Positions 7,580 to 14,779 of a stretch of DNA of 48,339 bases are shown here, one piece after another; the first letter of the stretch is position 1; every line of letters starts with the position of its first letter. The notes below the pieces were generated by a model. It had not been told where the DNA came from and did no database searches. It saw only the letters and a program-made list of their open reading frames with translations. Origin of the DNA: JAHJDO01 sp964437505. GTDB lineage: Bacteria > JAHJDO01. Location: NCBI GenBank assembly GCA_964437505.1, contig CAYTGU010000013.1, positions 1 through 48,339 on the forward strand, read 5' to 3'. Position numbers and translations under genes: made by a program.

Positions 7580-8490
7580 TGGACAATTCAAAATTGATGC
7601 AAAAAATCCAACAACTTAAAAGAAAAAGAAATGCTGTAATCCTTGTTCATAATTACCAAATAGGTGAAGTACAGGATATTGCTGATTATACCGGCGATTC
7701 CCTGGAATTAAGCCGAACAGCAAGCAAGACCAATGCTGATGTAATTGTTTTCTGCGGAGTCCGCTTTATGGCTGAGACAGCATCCATTCTTTGCCCGGAC
7801 AAACTGGTTCTTATGCCTGATATAAACGCAGGGTGTCCTATGGCCGATATGATTACCAGAGATGAGTTAAAAGCTTTAAAAAAAGAACATCCAAAAGCAA
7901 CGGTAGTAGCTTATGTCAACACTTCTGCCGAGGTTAAGGCAGAGATTGATATCTGCTGCACTTCAGGAAATGCAGTTAAGGTAATAGAGTCGTTAAAGGA
8001 TGCAACAGAGATTATATTTGTTCCAGATAAATACTTGGGACATTATGTATCTGTAAAAGCTAATAGAGATCTAATTCTTTGGGACGGTTATTGTCCTGTT
8101 CACGCCAAAATACTGCCAGAGGATATTGCCAAACAAAGAAAAGCGCATCCTGAAGCAAAAGTTATTGTTCATCCTGAGTGTACGCCCCAGGTAATTAAAC
8201 TTGCTGACGAAGCCCTTTCTACCAGTGGAATGTGTAAGTATGCAAAACTGTCCAGTGCCTCTGAGATAATTGTAGGCACTGAGCCGGGAATGCTTTACAG
8301 ATTACGAAAAGAAAACCCTAAAAAGAAATTTTATCCCCTTTCGACTCAAGCCATATGCCAAGACATGAAACTGACCACACTTAAAAAAGTATTATGGTGC
8401 TTAGAAGATATGAAGTATGAGATCAAAGTCCCTGAAGATATTCAAATCAAAGCTAAGAGAGCAGTAGATAGAATGTTAGAGGTGTTGTAA
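7579..8490 (+). CDS. nadA: Quinolinate synthase
   Basis: 303-residue NadA, which condenses iminoaspartate with dihydroxyacetone phosphate to quinolinate in NAD synthesis using a 4Fe-4S cluster. The three cluster cysteines are C86 (N-A-G-C-P-M-A-D), C172 (W-D-G-Y-C-P-V-H) and C260 (A-I-C-Q-D-M-K). The N-terminal H-N-Y-Q motif and the H-P-E-C and S-T-S-G-M motifs are conserved. Stop and start overlap at TAATG with mnmA, so it is translationally coupled to the sulfur operon. Location beside nifS fits the need of NadA for cluster repair. No nadB or nadC is visible in the window. Confidence 0.95.
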   Translation: MDNSKLMQKIQQLKRKRNAVILVHNYQIGEVQDIADYTGDSLELSRTASKTNADVIVFCGVRFMAETASILCPDKLVLMPDINAGCPMADMITRDELKALKKEHPKATVVAYVNTSAEVKAEIDICCTSGNAVKVIESLKDATEIIFVPDKYLGHYVSVKANRDLILWDGYCPVHAKILPEDIAKQRKAHPEAKVIVHPECTPQVIKLADEALSTSGMCKYAKLSSASEIIVGTEPGMLYRLRKENPKKKFYPLSTQAICQDMKLTTLKKVLWCLEDMKYEIKVPEDIQIKAKRAVDRMLEVL

Positions 8491-8560
8491 AAAATCCTTG
8501 CTTTTAGAAAGATTTATTAGTAGCATTAAAAAAGTATAAATAAATTTTACTAAATAGATA
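8491..8560. other. Short AT-rich gap before an ABC exporter unit
   Basis: 70 bp. TATAAA near 8535-8540 is a possible -10 box, but no convincing -35 partner or ribosome site is visible, so the start of the next transcript is not resolved. Confidence 0.3.
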
Positions 8561-9301
8561 ATGTTAGCGATAAAAACAGAAAGCCTCACTAAAATATATA
8601 AGAGTGGTGGGAAAGAGACAAAAGCTCTTAAAGATCTGAATCTTCAAGTCTCTTCTAATCAAATATATGGATTCTTAGGACCAAACGGAGCAGGCAAAAC
8701 AACAACTATTAATATATTGCTGGGTCTTACTGCGCCTACAGCTGGGACAGCCTGGATTTTAGAAAAACAAATTGGAAATATAGAAATAAAGCAAAAAATA
8801 GGATTTCTTCCACAGAGCCCCTATTTTTATGAATCGTTTTCGTCTGTTGAATTATTAAACTTTTATGGCAAGATATTTAAAATCCCCAGAAAAGAACGAT
8901 GCAAGAAAATCGAGGAGTTGTTGGACATGGTTGGATTAACAGAGAGTCGGAAAATTCCTTTAAGAAAGTTTTCCAGAGGCATGCTTCAACGTATTGGTAT
9001 TGCTCAGACATTGATCAATGATCCAGATTTAGTTTTTTTTGATGAGCCAATCGCGGGATTAGACCCAGTGGGTAGAAAGGAGGTGATGGATACAATACTT
9101 AATATAAAGAAGCAGGGTAGAACAGTCTTTTTTTGTTCCCATGTTCTGCATGACGCAGAAATGCTCTGCGACAGTATAGGGATTCTTAATAAAGGGAAAC
9201 TTGTTGTTTCCGGCAAACTAAAAGATCTGCTGGATCCAAAAGAATCGCTAGAAGAGTATTTTTTGAAATCAATAGAAAAAAAGGAAGGAGAGAAATCATG
9301 A
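8561..9301 (+). CDS. ABC transporter ATP-binding protein (ABC-2 type exporter)
   Basis: 246-residue nucleotide-binding domain. Walker A is G-P-N-G-A-G-K-T (40-47), the signature is the variant F-S-R-G-M (137-141), Walker B with catalytic glutamate is L-V-F-F-D-E-P (E162), and H194 is the switch histidine. All catalytic residues are intact. This type (CcmA/NatA-like) drives ABC-2 exporters of lipids, polysaccharides, ions or antibiotics. The stop overlaps the permease gene by 4 bp (ATGA), so the two form one transporter. No clear ribosome site precedes the ATG. Confidence 0.88.
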   Translation: MLAIKTESLTKIYKSGGKETKALKDLNLQVSSNQIYGFLGPNGAGKTTTINILLGLTAPTAGTAWILEKQIGNIEIKQKIGFLPQSPYFYESFSSVELLNFYGKIFKIPRKERCKKIEELLDMVGLTESRKIPLRKFSRGMLQRIGIAQTLINDPDLVFFDEPIAGLDPVGRKEVMDTILNIKKQGRTVFFCSHVLHDAEMLCDSIGILNKGKLVVSGKLKDLLDPKESLEEYFLKSIEKKEGEKS

Positions 9302-10065
9302 GCATTATCTTAACGATTGCGCAAAGTGTATATCAAAAGGTGATAAAAAGTAAGATTCTTTATGTAATAGTCGTTTTTTGTTTGTTTGCTATAGCGTATT
9401 CTACGTTGTATAGCGCAGTTACAGCAGGTGAAGAGACAAAACTTATGAAAGATATTGGCTTGGCAGGTATTGCTGTAGCAGCAATGCTGATATCAATTAT
9501 GGTGGGTTCTACGGCTATCCCAATGGAGATAGAATCAAGAACAATCCAAACATTAATATCAAAACCTGTAAAAAAGCATGAATTTATCCTCGGACAATTC
9601 CTGGGAGCAGTATACGTTTCATTGCTTTCAATAGCCATAATGGCTGTAGGATTCGTAATAATCCTAGCTATAAAAACTCATATGTTAAATTTAGTTATGT
9701 TTAAGCCATTAATACTTATCTGTTTTGAAGCCATAGTTCTGGTAGCAGTGTCTGTGCTTTTTTCTACTTTTTGTTCATCCATGGTAAGTTCCATATTAGC
9801 TATAGTGGTTTATATAGCCGGACATCTGTCATATCAGATACCATTTTTAGTGGAAAGAGCAGGCAATGTAGTAACTAAGTTCGTAGGTTTACTTCTTTAC
9901 TATGCATTACCGAACTTTCAGTACTTTAATGTAAAGGCTCCAGTCGCTCATGGAATTTATGTTCCATGGGGATTGATCTTTGGCGTTATTCTGTATGGGG
10001 CTATATATACTGCGATAATGTTGCTGGTTTCACTTGCAATATTTAAGAATAAAGATTTTGCATAA
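9298..10065 (+). CDS. ABC-2 type transporter permease
   Basis: 255-residue membrane protein with six predicted transmembrane helices (first at about 18-38, last near 225-245). The sequence around residues 80-100 (E-I-E-S-R-T-I-Q-T-L-I-S-K-P-V-K-K) is the conserved coupling region of ABC-2 permeases, where 'I-x-x-L-L-S-x-P-V' is typical. It partners the ATPase encoded 4 bp upstream by overlap. The substrate is unknown. The next gene, with a good AAGGAG ribosome site, encodes a helical-repeat protein that is likely part of the same unit. Confidence 0.82.
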   Translation: MSIILTIAQSVYQKVIKSKILYVIVVFCLFAIAYSTLYSAVTAGEETKLMKDIGLAGIAVAAMLISIMVGSTAIPMEIESRTIQTLISKPVKKHEFILGQFLGAVYVSLLSIAIMAVGFVIILAIKTHMLNLVMFKPLILICFEAIVLVAVSVLFSTFCSSMVSSILAIVVYIAGHLSYQIPFLVERAGNVVTKFVGLLLYYALPNFQYFNVKAPVAHGIYVPWGLIFGVILYGAIYTAIMLLVSLAIFKNKDFA

Positions 10066-10089
10066 ACAAAAAAATAAGGAGAAATAATT

Positions 10090-10788
10090 ATGAAATCTTC
10101 AAAAGGATTGGTTCAGGTGATTATAGCGGTTATGCTGCTTGTGGGATTAATGCCGCTGGGGAATACTCTAAACAATATAAAAAAAGATGCCGGGTTAGCG
10201 GACAGGTTTATTCAGCGACCTGTATTGGGTTTTGATAATATTGCTGCGGACGTATTATGGATCAAAACAATACAATATATGGCTAGTATAAAAAAAGCGG
10301 ATGTTAAATCATCTAATATAATCTATCAAATGTTTGAAAGAGTAACGGATCTGGATCCTTTGTTTACTGCAGCATATACATTTGGCGGATTGGCAATAGC
10401 GCACAAGGCTCCTGCAAAATCCTTAACGCTATTTGATAAAGCCATTGCTCACAATCCCAATATAGGTTGGCGTATACCTATGTTCGCAGGAGTTGTAAGT
10501 ATGCATAATATGAAAAATTATGATAAATCCGCTAAGTACTTTGCTTTTGCTTCAGAAGTAAAAGACAGTCCAATGTTTTTAAAAAGAATGCAAGCTTTAG
10601 CAAAAGCCCGGGCAGGGGATCTAGGTACTGCTCTGATACTGTGGGAATCATTATACAACTCCTCAGATTCAGCTAGTGTGCAAATAGCGAAAAGAGAACT
10701 GGTTCGAGTTGCTGCAGAAGTCCTGAAGACTTCAACTGATAACAAATTAAGAAATAAGGCTGATAGAGTAATAAAAAGAATTCTGTAA
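10090..10788 (+). CDS. Membrane-anchored helical-repeat (TPR-like) protein of the ABC-2 unit
   Basis: 232-residue protein with one N-terminal membrane segment (about 7-25; possibly an uncleaved signal) and a soluble alpha-helical region. I see TPR-like helices around residues 75-165 (F-T-A-A-Y-T-F-G-G-L-A-I-A-H, A-K-S-L-T-L-F-D-K-A-I-A-H-N-P-N, Y-D-K-S-A-K-Y-F-A-F-A-S). The A-D-V-L-W-I-K-T-I-Q-Y motif near residues 53-63 is the most distinctive part; I know this pattern from uncharacterised genes following ABC-2 transporters but not a function. It probably faces the periplasm and assists the exporter (inference from position). Confidence 0.6.
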   Translation: MKSSKGLVQVIIAVMLLVGLMPLGNTLNNIKKDAGLADRFIQRPVLGFDNIAADVLWIKTIQYMASIKKADVKSSNIIYQMFERVTDLDPLFTAAYTFGGLAIAHKAPAKSLTLFDKAIAHNPNIGWRIPMFAGVVSMHNMKNYDKSAKYFAFASEVKDSPMFLKRMQALAKARAGDLGTALILWESLYNSSDSASVQIAKRELVRVAAEVLKTSTDNKLRNKADRVIKRIL

Positions 10789-10795
10789 AAATCAA

Positions 10796-11533
10796 TCAGG
10801 AAAGACATCCAATAAAATCAGATACAAACTGATTAGCAGGATGTGCTATGATTTCAGCGTATTTTCCTATTTGTTCGATTTTGCCTTTGTTCATTATGAT
10901 AATCTTATCATTCAGAGCCTTGGCTTCATCCAGCATATAACTGACATACACGCTCGGAACATTTAGAGTTTTTATAATCTGTCTTAACTGCTGTTGTATT
11001 TCAAGTTTTGTCCCTGCATCAAGCGCAGCAAGAGGGTTGTCAAATAAATAGGCATGATGTTTTGTTATTAAATATCTTGCAATATCTAACTGCTGCTGCT
11101 CGCCTTTAGATAGTTTATACGGCATTTTATCTAATAGTTCCTTTTTATTAATACCCATAATATCTGTAACAGCTTTTATCCTCTCGGGTATTGTGTTTTT
11201 TCTCCATTTTCTAACGGCTAGAAAATAAGGGATAGAGAATTTGCGTTTTCTCCACTTTTTATAGGAAAAATAATCCTCATATACTGTGCAAATAGGCCAT
11301 TTATCTTTAGGAAGATGAGCCACGTGAATGCTATCAATAAATATGTCTCCACTGTCAAAGGATTCCAAACCAGCAAGTACTTTTAATAGGTACGTTTTTC
11401 CGGACTCTGAAGGACCCATAATACATGCAATTTCCCCTTCATTAATCTCAAGATTGACCTTATCTAGGAGAACTTTGTTAACTCCGTTTTTCTCTTTTAA
11501 TACTTTTGAGACATCCTTTAACCTTATATTCAT
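10796..11533 (-). CDS. Degenerate ABC ATPase-like protein (catalytic residues replaced)
   Basis: 245-residue ABC domain of the sugar/polyamine importer type, but lacking the C-terminal regulatory (TOBE) domain. Walker A is intact (G-P-S-E-S-G-K-T, 40-47) and the signature is L-S-K-G-E-Q (141-146). The Q-loop glutamine is Glu86, the catalytic glutamate after Walker B is Asn166 (L-F-D-N-P), and the switch histidine is Tyr199 (V-S-Y-M). ATP binding is plausible and hydrolysis unlikely. No permease or binding-protein gene adjoins it. The ATG at 11533 is chosen because AAAGGG and a TTGTCA-17-TATAAT promoter lie just upstream; an in-frame longer start at 11596 would lie upstream of that promoter. 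It could be a regulator or a decaying gene. Confidence 0.75.
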   Translation of the reverse strand: MNIRLKDVSKVLKEKNGVNKVLLDKVNLEINEGEIACIMGPSESGKTYLLKVLAGLESFDSGDIFIDSIHVAHLPKDKWPICTVYEDYFSYKKWRKRKFSIPYFLAVRKWRKNTIPERIKAVTDIMGINKKELLDKMPYKLSKGEQQQLDIARYLITKHHAYLFDNPLAALDAGTKLEIQQQLRQIIKTLNVPSVYVSYMLDEAKALNDKIIIMNKGKIEQIGKYAEIIAHPANQFVSDFIGCLS

Positions 11534-11548
11534 AATCAACCCTTTTTG

Positions 11549-11577
11549 ATTATAAGTCAGAAATGGATAAATGACAA
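11549..11577 (-). promoter_or_regulatory. Sigma-70-type promoter for the degenerate ABC ATPase
   Basis: Read on the minus strand: TTGTCA (11577-11572), 17-bp spacer, perfect TATAAT (11554-11549). The ATG lies 15 bp after the -10 box. It is divergent from the promoter at 11589-11618. Confidence 0.65.
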
Positions 11578-11588
11578 AGTAATTTTCA

Positions 11589-11618
11589 TTGGACACTAAT
11601 GTCTATATATATTATAAT
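11589..11618 (+). promoter_or_regulatory. Sigma-70-type promoter for the nucleotidyltransferase operon
   Basis: TTGGAC at 11589-11594, 18-bp spacer, perfect TATAAT at 11613-11618. It lies upstream of the ATG at 11652 and covers the alternative TTG start at 11589, which it therefore argues against. Confidence 0.6.
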
Positions 11619-11651
11619 TTGTTAGCCACGTATTTAGCAACAGGTTCAATT

Positions 11652-13097
11652 ATGGTTAGTAATAATAAAGAAATACAAGAGTACATACTGGAGCATTCTG
11701 ATAAAATTGATTATTCAAAAAACATTGTTTCAGTAATTCTTGCAGCTGGTCATGGGAAAAGGCTTAAAACAGAATCGCAGAAAGTATTGCATAAAGTCTG
11801 GGGAATTTCTTCGGTAAAAAGAATATCTGAATCTGCAAAGCAGGGTCTTGCATGTAAAAACCAAATCATTGTTGTTGGGCATAAGGCTATTGAAGTAATT
11901 GATACAATAGGCAAGACCAAGAACACAGTTTTTGTTTATCAGGCTGAGCAAAAAGGAACAGGTCATGCTCTGAAAACCGCTCTTGATGCAATTGGAAACA
12001 AGTTTAAAGGCAGTGTGTTCATATTCCCTGGAGACATGTGTCTTATGGATCAAGACACAATCGGAAGGTTCGGCAAATGTTTTGAATCCCTGAACTCGGA
12101 TATGATGCTTGCTACCGGCATCTATAAAGGAACTTCTGAACTAAACTACTATGGCAGAATATTAAGAGCTACACAGGATTCTCAAGATCATAAAATAATA
12201 GACCTGATTGAACACAAAGATATACTGAAGATTGCGAACGGACAAAAGAAAGAAAAACTTCTCCAGAACAATGAATTCAACTCCGGAATGTATGCCTTCA
12301 AAGTGAGTGAACTCATTAAACATATCAATGAGATAGGAACGGATAACGTAAAAAAGGAAATATATCTCACTGATATGGTGAAAATTTATAACAGACTGGG
12401 GCTTTCTGTAGATGGTTTTAAAATAGAGAATCAGGATTTGATCATTGCTTTCAACAATAAGACCGTTCTTAAATATATGGAATCTGTTCTAAGGAAAAAA
12501 TATTACGAGCAATTAAAGAATATAATAAATATTCAGGACGAAGAAAAATTCTTCATACATGAACAGGTAATAAAAGACATTATTAAACAGGATGAAGAAC
12601 ATGGCCCGCTGGATATCTCAATAGGGGAAGATGTTTATATCTCAAGCGGTGTTAAGCTAAACAAGGGAGTTGCTATAGGTAGGCACACTGTGCTTGACGG
12701 AAATATTGTGCTTGGAAAAAACTCGTGGATTGATAAAAACGTCAATATTTCAACATATTCGGATCAAACACTAAAAATCGGTGAGAATTCTCAAATTCTG
12801 CAGGGAAATATTATTAAAGGAAACACTACTATCGGAAAAAATATCAGGATTGAATCCAGCGTTAATATAACGGGCAGTGATGAATTCCCTACACGTATTA
12901 GTGATAATTGCTTAATTAAGGGAACTAGTTATATCTTTGGGTCAATAATAGAAAAAGATAACTGGATTGAACATTCTGTTCTTATAAAGCGACGTGTATG
13001 TAGAACAATAAGAAAAGATGGCAGTATACGAAAGATCAAATATATTCTTCCGCTTCCTCAGGGAATTGATTCTCTCGAATCATTAGATAAGAATTAG
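11652..13097 (+). CDS. Nucleotidyltransferase with left-handed beta-helix domain (GlmU-like)
   Basis: 481-residue two-domain protein. An N-terminal extension of about 27 residues precedes a nucleotidyltransferase domain with L-A-A-G-H-G-K-R-L...Q-K-V-L-H-K and G-T-G-H-A-L, matching the GlmU uridylyltransferase signature (L-A-A-G-x-G-T-R-M...P-K-V-L-H). The C-terminal third has hexapeptide repeats (I-G-E-D-V-Y, I-G-R-H-T-V, I-G-E-N-S-Q, I-G-K-N-I-R). The acetyltransferase active-site motif of true GlmU (N-H-L-x-Y-x-G-D) is absent, so acetylation is doubtful; I call a GlcNAc-1-P or related sugar-1-phosphate uridylyltransferase. The start at 11652 is set by the promoter at 11589-11618 and AGG at 11642-11644. 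Confidence 0.78.
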   Translation: MVSNNKEIQEYILEHSDKIDYSKNIVSVILAAGHGKRLKTESQKVLHKVWGISSVKRISESAKQGLACKNQIIVVGHKAIEVIDTIGKTKNTVFVYQAEQKGTGHALKTALDAIGNKFKGSVFIFPGDMCLMDQDTIGRFGKCFESLNSDMMLATGIYKGTSELNYYGRILRATQDSQDHKIIDLIEHKDILKIANGQKKEKLLQNNEFNSGMYAFKVSELIKHINEIGTDNVKKEIYLTDMVKIYNRLGLSVDGFKIENQDLIIAFNNKTVLKYMESVLRKKYYEQLKNIINIQDEEKFFIHEQVIKDIIKQDEEHGPLDISIGEDVYISSGVKLNKGVAIGRHTVLDGNIVLGKNSWIDKNVNISTYSDQTLKIGENSQILQGNIIKGNTTIGKNIRIESSVNITGSDEFPTRISDNCLIKGTSYIFGSIIEKDNWIEHSVLIKRRVCRTIRKDGSIRKIKYILPLPQGIDSLESLDKN

Positions 13098-13113
13098 ATG
13101 TTAAGTATTAGAA

Positions 13114-14775
13114 ATGCTTAATCTTAAGGATAAAGGTAATCTATCCCTTCTTATAACACTGCTTATATTGCTCTTCTGCCTGATTTTTATTAACAATAAT
13201 TTATCAAAAAAATTTAAATTTGCTTTGCTTATAGAAACCAGCCAGAAAGAAACGGAGGGTTATCTGCATCCATACATGTCCAAACGAAAGCAAATAAAAG
13301 AGCTGAGAGAATTCATTAAAAAGCATCCACATACTCCCGAAGTAATAAATAAATATATCGAGCTTGCTAAAATCTTCGAGCAAATAAAATCAAGACGTGA
13401 GGCATATTGGACATATAAATCTGCTATTCAAAAAGAGAGGAATAATCCTGAGATCATAAAAATTTACCTGATTCTTATAAACTCAGTTAAAGATAAAAAA
13501 TCAGCTTTGTTTAAAGTTTATCGGGATATGAGTAAAAGATTTCCTGATGATAGACGTTTAGCAGATGTGTATAAGAAATACGCTGACATGTTGGCGGAGA
13601 GAAAACAAAAAGAAGGAGCTCTGAAATTCTATGAAATAGCTGCAAAATATGCCGCAAAAAAGGAACAGCTAAACATTCTAAAAAAGTCTGCAAAAGTATA
13701 TCTTGCATCAGGAGATAACCAAAAAGCGATTGAAATCTATAATAAGATACTTAAGAACTTTCCAAATATAGCTGAAAAGGACATTATTAATATATACATG
13801 TCAAAAGCTAACACATTAATTTCTCTTGGGAAATACAACGAAGCAATTAATATATACAATAAAGCATTAGCAATGTCTACAACCGAAAAGGATAAGATGC
13901 AGCTTTTAGACCAAATAGCCTTAATCAATGAATCTATGGGTAATTATCAGAAATCCTTAGAAATCTATAAAGAAATTGTCAAAAAAGACCCAAAATATTT
14001 AGGCAGATATTTTCATATAGCCAAATTGGAAGAACGTTTGGGTAAATCAGACACTGCAACAGAGATATATAATGATATCATAACTAACAATCCAGATACA
14101 ATTTGGGCAAAAAATGCGATGGGAGAGCTCTGGGTACGTGACCGCTCTCTCAAATGCCCCAAGAAAGTTTATCATGCCAGAGCGGTCGATTCCCCGCCAA
14201 GAATTGACGGTGAGTTATCCGAACGCTGCTGGCAGATAGCCCAAAAGGCAACCGGATTTGCTGATTATATCTACGAAAAAGAAGTTACTCAGCAAACTGA
14301 AGCTATGGTGACGTACGATAAAGAGAGAATTTATTTTGCCTACATTATGTATGAAAATAACCTTGGTGGGCTTTTGGTGAAACGACATAAAAACGATGAC
14401 AATGTCTGGAGTGATGATTGTAACGAACTCTTTCTGGATGTCAATCGGGATTATTCCAGCTATCACCAGATGGTTATTAATCCTGTCGGAACGTATTTTG
14501 ACGGCTCAAGTCTAGGAGGTTACAAACAGTATTCTAATTCATGGGATGGTGATTGGAAAGTCAGGACAAAGATCTATGAAAATGGAAAATGCTGGATTAT
14601 TGAATTCAGTATAGACTATAAATCTCTTGGAGCCAAATCTCCACAAAAAGGCGCGGTGTGGGGCGCAAACTTTAATCGGGCCAGGAGAGCAGGCAGTTTT
14701 GAAATCAGTTGCTGGGCTGATATCGGGTCTCGTAATCATACACCCGAAAGATTTGGATATTTGGTATTCGAATAG
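13114..14775 (+). CDS. Membrane-anchored TPR protein with C-terminal CBM9-like domain
   Basis: 553-residue protein. A single hydrophobic segment at about 10-28 anchors or exports it. Residues about 60-340 are helical repeats with clear TPR units (G-A-L-K-F-Y-E-I-A, K-A-I-E-I-Y-N-K-I-L-K-N-F-P, E-A-I-N-I-Y-N-K-A-L, K-S-L-E-I-Y-K-E-I-V-K-K-D-P). From about 350 comes a carbohydrate-binding family 9-like beta-sandwich: P-R-I-D-G-E-L-S-E-R-C-W, V-W-S-D-D-C-N-E-L-F-L-D, and closing W-G-A-N-F-N-R. In CBM9 these positions include the aromatic sugar platform. It likely acts on the outer side of the inner membrane or in the periplasm. The next gene starts 4 bp later, so the two are co-expressed. Confidence 0.78.
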   Translation: MLNLKDKGNLSLLITLLILLFCLIFINNNLSKKFKFALLIETSQKETEGYLHPYMSKRKQIKELREFIKKHPHTPEVINKYIELAKIFEQIKSRREAYWTYKSAIQKERNNPEIIKIYLILINSVKDKKSALFKVYRDMSKRFPDDRRLADVYKKYADMLAERKQKEGALKFYEIAAKYAAKKEQLNILKKSAKVYLASGDNQKAIEIYNKILKNFPNIAEKDIINIYMSKANTLISLGKYNEAINIYNKALAMSTTEKDKMQLLDQIALINESMGNYQKSLEIYKEIVKKDPKYLGRYFHIAKLEERLGKSDTATEIYNDIITNNPDTIWAKNAMGELWVRDRSLKCPKKVYHARAVDSPPRIDGELSERCWQIAQKATGFADYIYEKEVTQQTEAMVTYDKERIYFAYIMYENNLGGLLVKRHKNDDNVWSDDCNELFLDVNRDYSSYHQMVINPVGTYFDGSSLGGYKQYSNSWDGDWKVRTKIYENGKCWIIEFSIDYKSLGAKSPQKGAVWGANFNRARRAGSFEISCWADIGSRNHTPERFGYLVFE

Positions 14776-14779
14776 TAAC

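Noticed and set aside
11589..11651. Longer start (TTG) for the nucleotidyltransferase
   Set aside because: The codon is part of the -35 box of a good promoter, so it would not be in the transcript.
14140..14187. 9-bp inverted repeat GACCGCTCT/AGAGCGGTC with a 30-bp loop
   Set aside because: It lies between the TPR and CBM9-like parts within a coding region, with no T-tract and no other sign of regulation; probably chance, though a repeat remnant is possible.
14627..14779. N-terminal extension of the DUF2341-PA14-PKD protein
   Set aside because: It overlaps the CBM9-like gene by 150 bp, and the ATG at 14780 begins a good signal peptide.
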